Source of the DNA: Pseudomonadota bacterium
GTDB taxonomy: Bacteria > Pseudomonadota > Alphaproteobacteria > Rhizobiales > Xanthobacteraceae
Direction: 5' to 3'
Length of the DNA stretch: 64,000 nt
Assembly: GCA_023422775.1 (NCBI GenBank)
Contig: JAFAGM010000131.1
Location: 1-64,000 of the forward strand
In this document: in pieces, positions 8,248 to 17,250 of the stretch
Numbering within the stretch: the stretch's first letter is position 1
How the letters are laid out: every line of letters begins with the position of its first letter
Program-made: the position numbers and the translations under genes
The notes under the pieces: generated by a model
The model's input: the letters and a program-made list of their open reading frames with translations, nothing else
What the model was told of the DNA's origin: nothing
The model's database searches: none

Positions 8248-8987
8248 TGATAAGTTCCAGCATCAAGACAGCCAAGCGAATCTTCGAAGTCCTCGAATAC
8301 TTCGAGGATGTGAAGCGTCCGATTTCGCTGAAGGAAGTTTCGACGAAGTGCGACTATCCCACCTCCAGTGCTGCGGCGCTGCTGAAGAGCATGGTTGTCC
8401 TGGGGTACCTGTCCTACGACAGCTACAATCGCACCTACCTGCCAACGATGCGGATCGCCCAGATGGGCGGATGGCTGAACACCGGGCTATTCGGCGACAG
8501 CGCCATCCTTGCACTCGTCGACCATGTTCATGAGGAGTTGGATGAGCTCGTCAGCATCAGCACGCAGTCCGATCTGCACGCCCAATACATTCACGCTCTG
8601 CAGACCAGCAAGCGTCTGCGATTTGAAATAAAGCCTGGCGAAGTCCGGCCGCTTGCGATCAGCGGGGTTGGCCGCACGCTGCTCAGCGGTCACACCGACG
8701 TCGAGATTGCGCGGCTACTGCGCCGGATAAATGCCGTTTGTCCTCCAGAGGAGCGGATCGAACTGAATGCGCTGATGAAGATCATCAATGGCATCCGGCG
8801 TGATGGCTACATGTTCTCAAGGCACATCATCGTCCAGGACGCCGGGGTGATCGCGGTCCTGCTGCCAAAGCGGGATTTCGCACGCGATTTGGTCCTTGGC
8901 GTCGGCGGACCGGTGTCTCGTCTCGAGGAGCGACAGGACGAGATCCTGGCGTGCATTCGCGAAGGCATCGCCAGGTTTCTGAACTGA
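8247..8987 (+). CDS. IclR-family transcriptional regulator
   Basis: A 246-residue regulator with an N-terminal winged helix-turn-helix (about residues 7-70: TAKRIFEVLEYF, then ISLKEVSTKCDYPTSSAA) and a C-terminal IclR effector domain ending GVGGPVSRLEERQDEIL. I place the start at the ATG at 8247, because from there the protein aligns residue for residue with its paralog at 20167 (both have IKTAKR six residues in). ATG 8241 and GTG 8187 are longer alternatives. No strong ribosome binding site is visible. It is divergent to the module 1 operon and convergent with module 2, and probably senses the pathway substrate or an intermediate. Confidence 0.85.
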   Translation: MISSSIKTAKRIFEVLEYFEDVKRPISLKEVSTKCDYPTSSAAALLKSMVVLGYLSYDSYNRTYLPTMRIAQMGGWLNTGLFGDSAILALVDHVHEELDELVSISTQSDLHAQYIHALQTSKRLRFEIKPGEVRPLAISGVGRTLLSGHTDVEIARLLRRINAVCPPEERIELNALMKIINGIRRDGYMFSRHIIVQDAGVIAVLLPKRDFARDLVLGVGGPVSRLEERQDEILACIREGIARFLN

Positions 8988-9016
8988 CGTCTGTTGCCCA
9001 GGCAGACACGGAATCA

Positions 9017-9496
9017 TCAGGACGCAGCGGGCGGTCCTTGGTTCGCGCCAACCCGGCTGGCCCGATCCGAAGAGCGCACAGCAGCCGTCGAACTCCCTCG
9101 GGCTATCAAACTGTCGTGGGCATCCCGCAACTCCGCCTCCATGAAGGCCACGCTCCGTCCGCGCCGGATGACGGACCCGTATGAGCGATACAGGCCCGGA
9201 TGCGCCGGCAGCAGGAATGCCACCTTGATTTCAAGACTGGCGACCGCAATCAGAGGATCGCCATGGAAAAGGCAAGCGCTGGCCATTGCTGCATCGAGCC
9301 AACCCGTAACAATTCCGCCCTGAACAATGCCGCCCCTGGGGTGCCCCTCGACCGAATGGCAGTGACGTTCTTCCGCCTGCCATTCCATGACGACTCGATT
9401 GAGCTCCTGATCATAGGATACCAGTCTTCCATTCAGGAGATCCCACGCCGGCGGTCGTTTTGCCTCGATCTGCTTGATGATTTTCAGGTAGGGCAT
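9017..9496 (-). CDS. PaaI-type hotdog-fold thioesterase
   Basis: A 159-residue hotdog-fold acyl-CoA thioesterase. The segment HPRGGIVQGGIVTGWLDAAM near residue 52 is the family signature: a conserved G-G-hydrophobic stretch followed by an acidic residue in the long helix. VASLEIKVAFLLPA forms the central strand. It would release CoA from a pathway intermediate or rescue trapped thioesters. It is the last gene of the module 2 operon, ending 29 bp from the convergent IclR gene. The C-terminal tail is low in structure-forming residues. Confidence 0.85.
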   Translation of the reverse strand: MPYLKIIKQIEAKRPPAWDLLNGRLVSYDQELNRVVMEWQAEERHCHSVEGHPRGGIVQGGIVTGWLDAAMASACLFHGDPLIAVASLEIKVAFLLPAHPGLYRSYGSVIRRGRSVAFMEAELRDAHDSLIARGSSTAAVRSSDRASRVGANQGPPAAS

Positions 9497-9599
9497 CGTT
9501 CAATTGCTCGATCGCACGGGCGGATCAAACCGCGCTGGATTGTCGCCGGATGCGCAGGTTTGTCCGGTGGAAACCGGGGTAAACACAAATCCGATCGGA

Positions 9600-10790
9600 T
9601 TATTCACGTCGCGCCCCTGGCTTCGCGTCTGCCGCAATGCCCTTCTGCCAGGTTGAGGGATTCCCTCCGAACCCGCGGCGTGATCGCTTTTCGAGCCAAT
9701 AACCCATCTGCGGCGGTACCGAGCTGAACATCGGGTCGACGCCGAGCTTTTGTGCTGCATCCATGGCCCAGTTTGGATTGTGAATGAACTCACGTCCAAC
9801 TGCGATCAGGTCCGCCCGCTTCTCCCGAAGGATGGCTTCAGCCTGATCACCGTGAATAATGAGGCCCACTGCCATCGTCATGATGTCGGCCTCGCGACGA
9901 ATGTAGTCGGCGAACTGGACCTGATAGCCATATTCGTTGAGCCTGAAGAAGTTCGGCACCTTGCTGTTCAGGCCTCCGGTGCTGCAGTCGATGACGTCGA
10001 CACCCCTTGTTTTCAGGATCCGGCAGAGCCGCGCATTTTCAGCCGGCCCCCAGCCAGCTTCGTCCTCGATCGACAAGCGTACGAACAGCGGCTTGGATTT
10101 CGGCCAGTGACCGCGAATTGATTCGACGACTTCGATGGCGAACCTCGTCCTGTTCGCTTCGCTGCCACCATAGTCGTCCGTCCGCTGATTGGCCTCCGGA
10201 GACAGGAAGGAGTGGATCAGATAGCCATGGGCAGCATGGATCTCGATGACGTCGAAGCCGGCCTTGTCCGCACGGGCCGCCGCCTGCCCCCATGCATCAA
10301 CGGCATCCGGGATTTCGCTGCGCTCCAGGGCGCGCGGTGTAACGTAGCCGTGGCCGAACGAAAGCGGGCTTGGACCAATGATGTCCCAGGATTGCGCGTC
10401 TTCCACCTTGCCGAGATCATCGGCGGAAAGTGTTCCGTCCCCTTCCCAGGGGCGCCTGGCCTTGCCTTTGCGCCCCGTGTGTCCAAGCTGGATGCCGGCC
10501 GCAGCTCCGTTCGACTTGATGAAACGGGCGATGTCTTGCAGCGGACCAATGAACTTGTCATCCCAGATACCCAGATCGCCGACGGTGCCGCAGCCGCGAC
10601 GTTCGACCTTCGTGGACTCCACGATAACAAGTCCGGCTCCGCCTGCCGCGAACTTGCCGGCGTTTGTGATGTGCCACGGTGTCGGAAAGCCACGCTCGGC
10701 CACATATTGAAGCATGGGTGGGACCACGATCCGGTTCTTGAGCTCGACGTCTCGCAGACGCATCGGTGCAAACAGAAGCGTTTCGTTCAT
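9600..10790 (-). CDS. NADH:flavin oxidoreductase (Old Yellow Enzyme family), module 2
   Basis: A 396-residue FMN-dependent reductase, paralog of 4368-5540. The ATG at 10790 follows GGAGTAACAGG. Motifs are NRIVVPPMLQYVAERG near residue 18, IQLGHTGRKGKARRPW near 98, HAAHGYLIHSFLSPEANQRTD near 183 and YGGSEANRTRF. The C-terminus has VGREFIHNPNWAMDAA, the phosphate-binding and end-cap segment of the barrel. The active-site HxxH-type residues are present in both copies. It lies 89 bp after the amidohydrolase gene and probably reduces an alpha,beta-unsaturated intermediate. Confidence 0.92.
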   Translation of the reverse strand: MNETLLFAPMRLRDVELKNRIVVPPMLQYVAERGFPTPWHITNAGKFAAGGAGLVIVESTKVERRGCGTVGDLGIWDDKFIGPLQDIARFIKSNGAAAGIQLGHTGRKGKARRPWEGDGTLSADDLGKVEDAQSWDIIGPSPLSFGHGYVTPRALERSEIPDAVDAWGQAAARADKAGFDVIEIHAAHGYLIHSFLSPEANQRTDDYGGSEANRTRFAIEVVESIRGHWPKSKPLFVRLSIEDEAGWGPAENARLCRILKTRGVDVIDCSTGGLNSKVPNFFRLNEYGYQVQFADYIRREADIMTMAVGLIIHGDQAEAILREKRADLIAVGREFIHNPNWAMDAAQKLGVDPMFSSVPPQMGYWLEKRSRRGFGGNPSTWQKGIAADAKPGARRE

Positions 10791-10879
10791 CCTGTTACTC
10801 CTTCACTCCAGAAGCATGCCTGAGCGCGGCCGGCCTGATCCGCGCCTTCCCGATTCATCCAGCCACCGTCTTGGTTCAC

Positions 10880-11743
10880 CTAGAAGCCGTAGAGCTTGAC
10901 GGGATTATCGGCGAGAATTTTCCTTCGCACGCCGGCATCGGGCACGCAGCGCTTGAAGAGATCCATCAACACGGCTTCCTTCGGGATCGATTCATCTGTA
11001 TGGCCCACATGCGGCCAGTCACTACCCCAGACCAAACGATCGGGATTTGCGGCAACAAGCGCCTTCATGAAGTCTTCGGTGTCCTTGTAAGGCGCGCCAA
11101 TTCGCGTGTTCCGGTCCGCACCGGACAGCTTGCACCAGTAACGTCCGCTCTTGATCCGGTCGCAGAACCACTGGAATCCGGGGTAATTGACTGTCTTGTC
11201 CGCCATTGTCCTGCCCTGGTGGTCGATGACAAAGTCCAGAGGAAGCTTTTCAATGTCGGGCGCGAGTTCCTGCAGATCTCCGGTTTCGATCCAGAGCTGC
11301 GCATGCCAGCCACGCTCGGCAATCCGTGGCGCCAATGCCTTGAGATCGTCAAGCGTCATTCCTCCCGAAGCTACCGGGCGACCGTCCTGATACAGCAGGT
11401 TGATGCGCACGCCCTTGAAGCCGGCATCGGTCAGTTCGTCCAGCCGCTTGTCCGTCACCTCAGGCTTCAGGATCGCGACGGCACGCAAGACATCCGGGAA
11501 GCGCTTCAACGCGTCCAGCGTCACCTCGTTTTCCGATCCTGCGTTACCCGCATGGACGATCACGCCTCGCGATATGCCCATCGAACGCCAGACATCGAAC
11601 AGCGCTTCGACCGGAAACTCGGTCTTCGGCGAGAAGCGACCGGCGTGCTCGGCCGGAAACCGGTCGAATGGTCCGTAGATGTGGACGTGACAGTCACAGC
11701 TTCCATCCGGAAACTGTTCAGCCGGCGAGATTTCCCCTGGCAT
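10880..11743 (-). CDS. Amidohydrolase_2 family hydrolase, module 2
   Basis: A 287-residue paralog of 6801-7646. The ATG at 11743 is preceded by AGAGGG. The metal-site motif CHVHIYGPFDRFPAE is near residue 17, LDFVIDHQGRTMADK is in the middle and WGSDWPHVGHTDES near the C-terminus. The two copies are so similar in motif and order that they probably act on related or successive substrates, or one replaces the other under different inducers. It lies 11 bp from the crotonase gene, consistent with one transcript. Confidence 0.88.
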   Translation of the reverse strand: MPGEISPAEQFPDGSCDCHVHIYGPFDRFPAEHAGRFSPKTEFPVEALFDVWRSMGISRGVIVHAGNAGSENEVTLDALKRFPDVLRAVAILKPEVTDKRLDELTDAGFKGVRINLLYQDGRPVASGGMTLDDLKALAPRIAERGWHAQLWIETGDLQELAPDIEKLPLDFVIDHQGRTMADKTVNYPGFQWFCDRIKSGRYWCKLSGADRNTRIGAPYKDTEDFMKALVAANPDRLVWGSDWPHVGHTDESIPKEAVLMDLFKRCVPDAGVRRKILADNPVKLYGF

Positions 11744-11754
11744 CGTCTACCCTC

Positions 11755-12525
11755 TCATTTGCCTGCGAAGTTGGCGGATCGGCGCTCGGCCGTCGACCTG
11801 ACACCTTCCCGGAAGTCCTCGGTTTGGCGAAGACGGTTCTGTTCGGCGAGTTCATGGTCCGTCGCGGCCCTGACGCGGTCGGCCAGCCCGCGACGCATCG
11901 TTGCGCGGGTGGACAGGAGACCGAGCGGCGAACATTCCGCGATCTCGTGAGCAAGCGAGAGTGCCGCCGCACGGACTTGATCCTGCGGCACCAGCACGCT
12001 GGCAAGTCCCATCGCCAGGGCCTGCTCTCCCGTAACTCGCCTGCTCGTATAGAACATCAGCTCGGCGTTATTCTTTCCGATGGCTTCCGGCAGGGTAACG
12101 GTGAGCCCGAAACCCGGGTGGAAACCGAGGCGCGTGAAGTTCGCGGCAAAGCGGGCTTCGGGGCATGTCACGCGAAAATCCGCTGACATTGCCAGACCGA
12201 GCCCGCCGCCGATCGCAGCGCCCTGCACGGCCGCCACGATGGGCTTCCTGTTGCGGAAGATGCGAACAGCTTCGATGTAGAGATGACCGCCATCGCGGCT
12301 CTCGCCCTGCGCTTGAGCATCGGACGGGTTGAAATTGGCGCCCGCACAGAAGGCCTTGCCCCTGGAGGCGAGAACGACGGAACGAATTTCACCGTTCGCG
12401 TCAATCGCTTCGAGCGCATCGGCGATGTCCCGAATGAGCTGCAGATCGAAGTAGTTCAACGGCGGCCGCTGAATCTCGATGATCGCAACATGTCTCTCGT
12501 TGGTGACTGCGATGTCCTGGCCCAT
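11755..12525 (-). CDS. Crotonase-family protein (enoyl-CoA hydratase/isomerase fold)
   Basis: A 256-residue crotonase. The oxyanion-hole segments are clear: FCAGANFNP near residue 59 and GAAIGGGLGLAMSADFRV near 100. By eye, the two catalytic glutamates of rat enoyl-CoA hydratase (E144 in GGGCEL and E164 in QPE) are replaced here by Gly (GGGLGL) and Phe (AANF). Simple hydration is therefore unlikely; isomerase, hydrolase or retro-Claisen chemistry are alternatives known in this superfamily. It lies between the CoA-transferase and amidohydrolase genes in the module 2 operon. Confidence 0.87.
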   Translation of the reverse strand: MGQDIAVTNERHVAIIEIQRPPLNYFDLQLIRDIADALEAIDANGEIRSVVLASRGKAFCAGANFNPSDAQAQGESRDGGHLYIEAVRIFRNRKPIVAAVQGAAIGGGLGLAMSADFRVTCPEARFAANFTRLGFHPGFGLTVTLPEAIGKNNAELMFYTSRRVTGEQALAMGLASVLVPQDQVRAAALSLAHEIAECSPLGLLSTRATMRRGLADRVRAATDHELAEQNRLRQTEDFREGVRSTAERRSANFAGK

Positions 12526-12590
12526 GTACCGGTTCGTCCTTCTATTCCTGCAAAAAAATCACACGCGCGCTGATGTCGAAGAACCCCGGA

Positions 12591-13805
12591 TCAGGCGGCG
12601 GGGCCGATCACGCCTTCGGTCCGGAGCGCCGCGATCTCCGGTTCGGACAGGTTCAGCATCGACGAAAGCACCTCGTCCGTGTTCGCCCCCAGCCTGGAGG
12701 AGACAGCCGCCGGCAGCCTGTCGGCGCCGTGAATGCGGATCGGACTGTCCGGAATCACGATCCTCCCGAATTGTGGGTGCTCGAGCCATTCCAGCATGCC
12801 ACGTGCATGCATATGACGATCGTTGCACACCTCTTCGAGATCACGGACCGGCGCGGACGGCACCTTGAACTTGCCGAGCGCGGAGCAGGCTTCCTCGCGG
12901 GTGATCTTCGAACTCCAGTTCGAGATCAGCCGGTCCGTTTCCTCCATATTGCGAACACGTGCCACCTTGTCCGAGAACCGCGGATCCTCCTTGAGGTCCG
13001 TTCGCCCGATGGCCTGCAGCAGATTCGTCCAATGCTTGTCGTTCGTGGCGATGATCGCGATGTGGCCATCGCTCGCGGGGTAGACATTGTAAGGCGCAGC
13101 GGAAAGGCCGCCATGGCGGTTCCCGGTGCGAGGTGGCGCGCGGCCGATGTCGTACATGTAGGCCAGGTTCGAGGCGAGCGCAGGAAACACGGCCTCCTGC
13201 ATCGCGACTTCGACAAGGCGGCCCTCGCCGGTGAACTGCCGTTCGTAGAGCGCCGTCATCACACCGGCATACAGGTGGATTCCGCTCAGGAAATCGACCA
13301 GCGCAGGGCCCGCCTTGACCGGAGGACTGTCGGGAAACCCTGTGACGCTCATCAAGCCCGATACCGCCTGAACCGTCACGTCCATGGCAAGATTGTCCAT
13401 GTCAGGCCCCGAGAGGCCGTAACCGGAACCCGACGCATAAACGAGTGTTGGATTGAGCTCATGCAATACCGACCAGCCCACACCAAGCCTGTCCATCACG
13501 CCGGGCGCATAGTTCTCGAGCAAGACATCCGCGTCCTTGACCAGGCGCTTGAGAATTTCCTTGCCCTTCTCCGCCTTCAAATCGAGCGTCATGCACTTCT
13601 TGTGACCGTTGAGCATCGCGAACGGCGCTCCCGAGCCACGGCTGACACTGTCTCGCTGGCGCACGGGTTCACCGGCCAACGGCTCGATCTTGACTACGTT
13701 CGCCCCAGCCTTGGCCATCAAATAGGTGGCGTAGGGTCCCTGATAGACCTGGCCCAGATCGATGACCGTCAGGCCATCGAGCGGAAGGTTACGTCGGCGC
13801 TGCAT
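12591..13805 (-). CDS. CaiB/BaiF (class III) CoA-transferase, module 2
   Basis: A 404-residue class III CoA-transferase, paralog of 5573-6784. The ATG at 13805 follows GAGAAG and aligns exactly with the module 1 start (each has LPL at residue 7). The longer frame from a TTG at 13850 would overlap the livF-like gene and adds no conserved sequence. Motifs are LTVIDLGQVYQGPYATYL, ENYAPGVMDRLGVGW and AMDVTVQAVSG, the last near residue 140 with the likely catalytic Asp. It is the first enzyme gene after the transporter genes. Confidence 0.9.
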   Translation of the reverse strand: MQRRRNLPLDGLTVIDLGQVYQGPYATYLMAKAGANVVKIEPLAGEPVRQRDSVSRGSGAPFAMLNGHKKCMTLDLKAEKGKEILKRLVKDADVLLENYAPGVMDRLGVGWSVLHELNPTLVYASGSGYGLSGPDMDNLAMDVTVQAVSGLMSVTGFPDSPPVKAGPALVDFLSGIHLYAGVMTALYERQFTGEGRLVEVAMQEAVFPALASNLAYMYDIGRAPPRTGNRHGGLSAAPYNVYPASDGHIAIIATNDKHWTNLLQAIGRTDLKEDPRFSDKVARVRNMEETDRLISNWSSKITREEACSALGKFKVPSAPVRDLEEVCNDRHMHARGMLEWLEHPQFGRIVIPDSPIRIHGADRLPAAVSSRLGANTDEVLSSMLNLSEPEIAALRTEGVIGPAA

Positions 13806-13839
13806 GTATCTTCTCAATTCCCTGGCGAATAAAACTCGT

Positions 13840-14553
13840 TCATGCCCCAAGATAGGCTTCCTGGATGTCGGGAGCGTCCGCGATCTCGCTGGCGGAGCCC
13901 TGCCTTACGATCGACCCCACTCTGAGGACGTAGGCACGATCAGCGACCTTGAGCGCCGCGCGCATATTCTGTTCGACCAGAAGCGCGGAGAGCCCCTTTG
14001 CCCTGAGGGCTCCTATCGCTCCCAGCACGAACTTCGTGAAGAACGGTGAAAGACCGAGCGAAGGTTCATCGAAGAGAATGAGGCGCGGACGCGCCATCAG
14101 TCCCCGACCGATCGCAAGCATCTGCTGCTCACCACCGCTGAGATTGCCGGCCGCCTGTCGCAGCCGTTCGCGCAGACGCGGGAACATCGTCAACACGTCT
14201 TCGATCGTGAAGACCGGGCCATTCCCGAATGCATCCACGATCTTCAGGTTCGCCTCCACGGACATGGACGGAAATATCTCTCGTCCTTCGGGGACGTGGC
14301 TGATGCCGGCACGGCTGAGCCACCACGGCTTACGTCCCTGGATATGCAGCCCCTCAAAGGCAATGCTTCCGGATGTGACCGGCAGAACTCCGGAGATCGC
14401 ATTGAGCAATGTCGTCTTGCCAGCTCCGTTCGCACCGAGGATCGCGACGATCTCGCCACGCCTGACCGACAGCGAAACATCGCGCAAGGCGACGACCTTC
14501 CCGTAAGCCGCCGAGATCCCGTTTACGGTGAGTAGTGCGCCCTCTTCAGTCAT
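13840..14553 (-). CDS. livF: Liv-type ABC transporter ATP-binding protein (LivF)
   Basis: A 237-residue ATPase of the branched-chain amino acid (HAAT) transporter class. The ATG at 14553 overlaps the end of livG by 8 bp (ATGACTGA). It has Walker A GANGAGKTT near residue 38, the signature NLSGGEQQMLAIGR near 134 and Walker B LILFDEPSLGLSP. The AGISHVPEGREIFPSMSV segment is characteristic of LivF rather than LivG. It completes a full five-gene transporter with 14546-18411. Confidence 0.92.
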   Translation of the reverse strand: MTEEGALLTVNGISAAYGKVVALRDVSLSVRRGEIVAILGANGAGKTTLLNAISGVLPVTSGSIAFEGLHIQGRKPWWLSRAGISHVPEGREIFPSMSVEANLKIVDAFGNGPVFTIEDVLTMFPRLRERLRQAAGNLSGGEQQMLAIGRGLMARPRLILFDEPSLGLSPFFTKFVLGAIGALRAKGLSALLVEQNMRAALKVADRAYVLRVGSIVRQGSASEIADAPDIQEAYLGA

Positions 14554-15328
14554 CGTCGGTGCCCAGATATGCGGAAACGACTTCCGGATGGCGAAGAACA
14601 TGGTGCGGCTCATCGACCACGACGGGCTTGCCATCGACGACGACAAGCGCTCGACCGCACAATTGGCGGATCACCGCCATGTCGTGCTCGACGATCAGGA
14701 TCGTGCGGCCGGGTGCGATCGCACGGATCAAGGCGATGAAGTCCGCCGTCTCGCGGCCATTCATGCCGGCCGCAGGTTCGTCGAGGAACATGATCTTCGG
14801 ATCGGACATCAACGCGATCCCGACCGCAAGCCGGCGCTGCACGCCGTAGGCCAGGACGCCGGCCTTGCGGCTCCGGTCTCCATCCAGACCGATCAGCGCC
14901 AGCACCTCCTCGACGCGGTCATGATACGACAGCTGATCCTGCGCATAGGTGCTGCTGCCGATAATCCGGCCCAGCACGCCATGCCGGAAGCTTGTGTGGC
15001 GTCCGAACAGAAGATTCTCCAGGACGGTGCTCTCGGCAAACACTGCCGTCCTCTGGAAAGTACGTGCGACACCGGAACGAGCGATGACGTGCGGTGCAAG
15101 CCCGCCGATCTCGGCGCCCATGATCCGGATGGAGCCGCTGGACGGCTCGGTGATGCCGCAGAGGATATCGAAAAGTGTCGACTTGCCCGCACCGTTTGGG
15201 CCGATAATCCCGAAAATCTCACCCCTTTGCACGTCGAGGCTGACGCCGTTCAATGCCGTCACGCCGCCGTACCGCTTGGTGATGTTCCGGGCTGAAACGG
15301 CCAGCGCTTCATCGGTTCGCATCAACAT
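14546..15328 (-). CDS. livG: Liv-type ABC transporter ATP-binding protein (LivG)
   Basis: A 260-residue ATPase. The ATG at 15328 follows AGGAAGAA and lies inside the end of livM (20-bp overlap). Walker A GPNGAGKST is near residue 43, followed by a long insertion typical of LivG (VARTFQRTAVFAEST, then the loop before the helical domain). Walker B is IMFLDEPAAGMN. The C-terminal segment HHVLRHPEVVSAYLG is also family-typical. The usual LSGG signature is degenerate here (AYGVQRR), as in many LivG proteins. Confidence 0.92.
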   Translation of the reverse strand: MLMRTDEALAVSARNITKRYGGVTALNGVSLDVQRGEIFGIIGPNGAGKSTLFDILCGITEPSSGSIRIMGAEIGGLAPHVIARSGVARTFQRTAVFAESTVLENLLFGRHTSFRHGVLGRIIGSSTYAQDQLSYHDRVEEVLALIGLDGDRSRKAGVLAYGVQRRLAVGIALMSDPKIMFLDEPAAGMNGRETADFIALIRAIAPGRTILIVEHDMAVIRQLCGRALVVVDGKPVVVDEPHHVLRHPEVVSAYLGTDDD

Positions 15329-16337
15329 CTTTCTTCCTTTTGAACCTCTCGCGCAGGGCCACGCCCAACTGATGCAGCCCACCTGGTGCGAACATCATGA
15401 TCAGGATGATGACCGACGAAAACACCAGGATCCTCACATTCGGGTCGAGATTCATGGCTTGAGGAATCAGCGTGAACATCGCCGCGCCGATGATCGGCCC
15501 GACAATAAGTCGCGATCCGCCGAGCAGAACCATCACGAGCCCATCCACGGTGTTGGCAACGCTGAACACTTCAGGCGTCACGATCTGCGTGTAAGGAACG
15601 CTGAGAGCCCCGGCCAGCGCCGCCATCGGCGCACTCAACATGAAGGCCCTCAACCTGACGCGCGCGACATCTACGCCGACGGAGCGGGCCAGATGAGGGT
15701 TCTGGCGAACGCTCTCCATCGCGGCGCCGAAGGGCGACCGGCGGACGGCAACGAGGAAGAGGACCGAGGCGAGAAGAATGGTGGCGGTTACCATGAAGTA
15801 GGTCTGCGGATCTGCAAGCTCCAGCGGACCGACCTTGATCGGCGGAAACCCGAACAGACCGAGCGGCCCTCCGGTGATCTCGTCGAGATTCGTTGCCGCA
15901 ACCATGGCGACGCCGGTCAGGCCCCATGAGACAATGGAGAAATAGGCGCCTGTCAGGCGCAGCGTTATGGCGCCGATGATCGCAGCCCAGATGACCGAGA
16001 GCACAAGCGCGATCAGGACGGCGAACTCGAAGGGCAACCCGAGTTTTCCCATTCCGATCGCCGCGCCATAGGAGCCGATGCCGAAGAAGAGGCACTGCCC
16101 CAGCGGCACTTCGCCGACGCCGCCAAGAATGACGTTGATGCTCAGGGCGAACAGCGCGAACGCGCAGGTGTAACCCGCCAGAGTCACGACAAAGGGATCG
16201 CTGAATGCAAGGCCGAATGCCGCGATGCAGGCAATCGCGCAGGCGACGTAGCCGATCTCACGGACCATGCCGCCGTTACCGCCCATGGCGCTGGGCGGCC
16301 GCTTGGCGGTCACCGTTCCGATATCCTGGATTGCCAT
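15309..16337 (-). CDS. livM: Liv-type ABC transporter permease (LivM)
   Basis: A 342-residue inner-membrane permease with about 9-10 hydrophobic segments. The ATG at 16337 is one base from the livH stop at 16339. The family motif ALSINVILGGVGEVPLGQ near residue 70 is the LivM version of the EAA-like loop region, and ESVRQNPHLARSVGVDVARVRLRAF near 225 is the cytoplasmic coupling loop. The C-terminus ends in a charged tail (RFKRKKDVDANR). Confidence 0.9.
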   Translation of the reverse strand: MAIQDIGTVTAKRPPSAMGGNGGMVREIGYVACAIACIAAFGLAFSDPFVVTLAGYTCAFALFALSINVILGGVGEVPLGQCLFFGIGSYGAAIGMGKLGLPFEFAVLIALVLSVIWAAIIGAITLRLTGAYFSIVSWGLTGVAMVAATNLDEITGGPLGLFGFPPIKVGPLELADPQTYFMVTATILLASVLFLVAVRRSPFGAAMESVRQNPHLARSVGVDVARVRLRAFMLSAPMAALAGALSVPYTQIVTPEVFSVANTVDGLVMVLLGGSRLIVGPIIGAAMFTLIPQAMNLDPNVRILVFSSVIILIMMFAPGGLHQLGVALRERFKRKKDVDANR

Positions 16338-16338
16338 C

Positions 16339-17214
16339 TCAATGCCGATGCTGCTGGGCCTGGCCAAGCAGTCCCTGTGGACGGAACAGCAAGGTGGCAA
16401 TCACAAGTCCCCACCCCAGCGCGGGCGTCCACGAAACCGAGACGTATGTCTCGAACAAGGCATTCGCGACGCCGATCAGGAGGGCGCCAAGCATCGCGCC
16501 CGGAATGCTGCCCATTCCTCCCAGAATGACCACCGTGAACCCGACGATGAGCGCTCCGTATCCCATCGTCGGATAGATCGTCGAGATCGGAGCCAGCAAC
16601 GCGCCCGCCAGCCCCGCGGCGGCGACACCGAGCACAAAGGCAATCGCCCGTATCCATGGCACGTCGATGCCCGAATAGAGCGCGCCCCGCGCATTCTGAG
16701 CCACCGCAATGACCTGCTGACCTTTTACGCTCAGTTGGAGCCACAATCCCAGGGCGCCAAGGACCAGGATCGAGCAGACCAGGATGAAGGCGCGTTGCGA
16801 CGTCACGAAGATGCCAAGAAATCGCAAGGTGCTCTGGCCCAGAGGTGACGTCACGGGCAGCGGATCGGGTCCGAACAACAGGATCAGGCTGGCCACCGCG
16901 GCCTGGCCGAGCGCAAAGGTCACGATCAGCGAGCCATGATGCGAGTCGCCGTAAAGGCTGCGTCGAATGACAATCCATTCGGTCAAGGCACCGATCACCA
17001 CGACGATCAGCACCGACAAGGGAACGGCCACGAAATAGTTCAGACCTCGCGCCGTCAGCAGGTAGCAGGCATAGCCGCCCATGGCGAAGAACGCGCCATG
17101 GGCGAAGTTTGCAATGCCTACGATACCGAAGATCAGCGTAAGGCCTACAGCGATGACTGCGTAGCCTGCCCCGAGAACCAGCCCGTTTACGAGCGTTTGA
17201 ACAAGAAGCTCCAA
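16339..17214 (-). CDS. livH: Liv-type ABC transporter permease (LivH)
   Basis: A 291-residue inner-membrane permease. The N-terminus has the typical LVNGLVLGAGYAVIAVGLTL followed by GIANFAHGAFFAMGGY, a LivH signature. About eight transmembrane segments are visible. NARGALYSGIDVPWIRAIAF is the coupling loop and FTVVILGGMGSIPGAMLGA the late conserved region. It lies 36 bp after the binding-protein gene. Confidence 0.92.
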   Translation of the reverse strand: MELLVQTLVNGLVLGAGYAVIAVGLTLIFGIVGIANFAHGAFFAMGGYACYLLTARGLNYFVAVPLSVLIVVVIGALTEWIVIRRSLYGDSHHGSLIVTFALGQAAVASLILLFGPDPLPVTSPLGQSTLRFLGIFVTSQRAFILVCSILVLGALGLWLQLSVKGQQVIAVAQNARGALYSGIDVPWIRAIAFVLGVAAAGLAGALLAPISTIYPTMGYGALIVGFTVVILGGMGSIPGAMLGALLIGVANALFETYVSVSWTPALGWGLVIATLLFRPQGLLGQAQQHRH

Positions 17215-17250
17215 AGCGATGCCTTTTATGTTCGGTCGACTTCAACCGGG

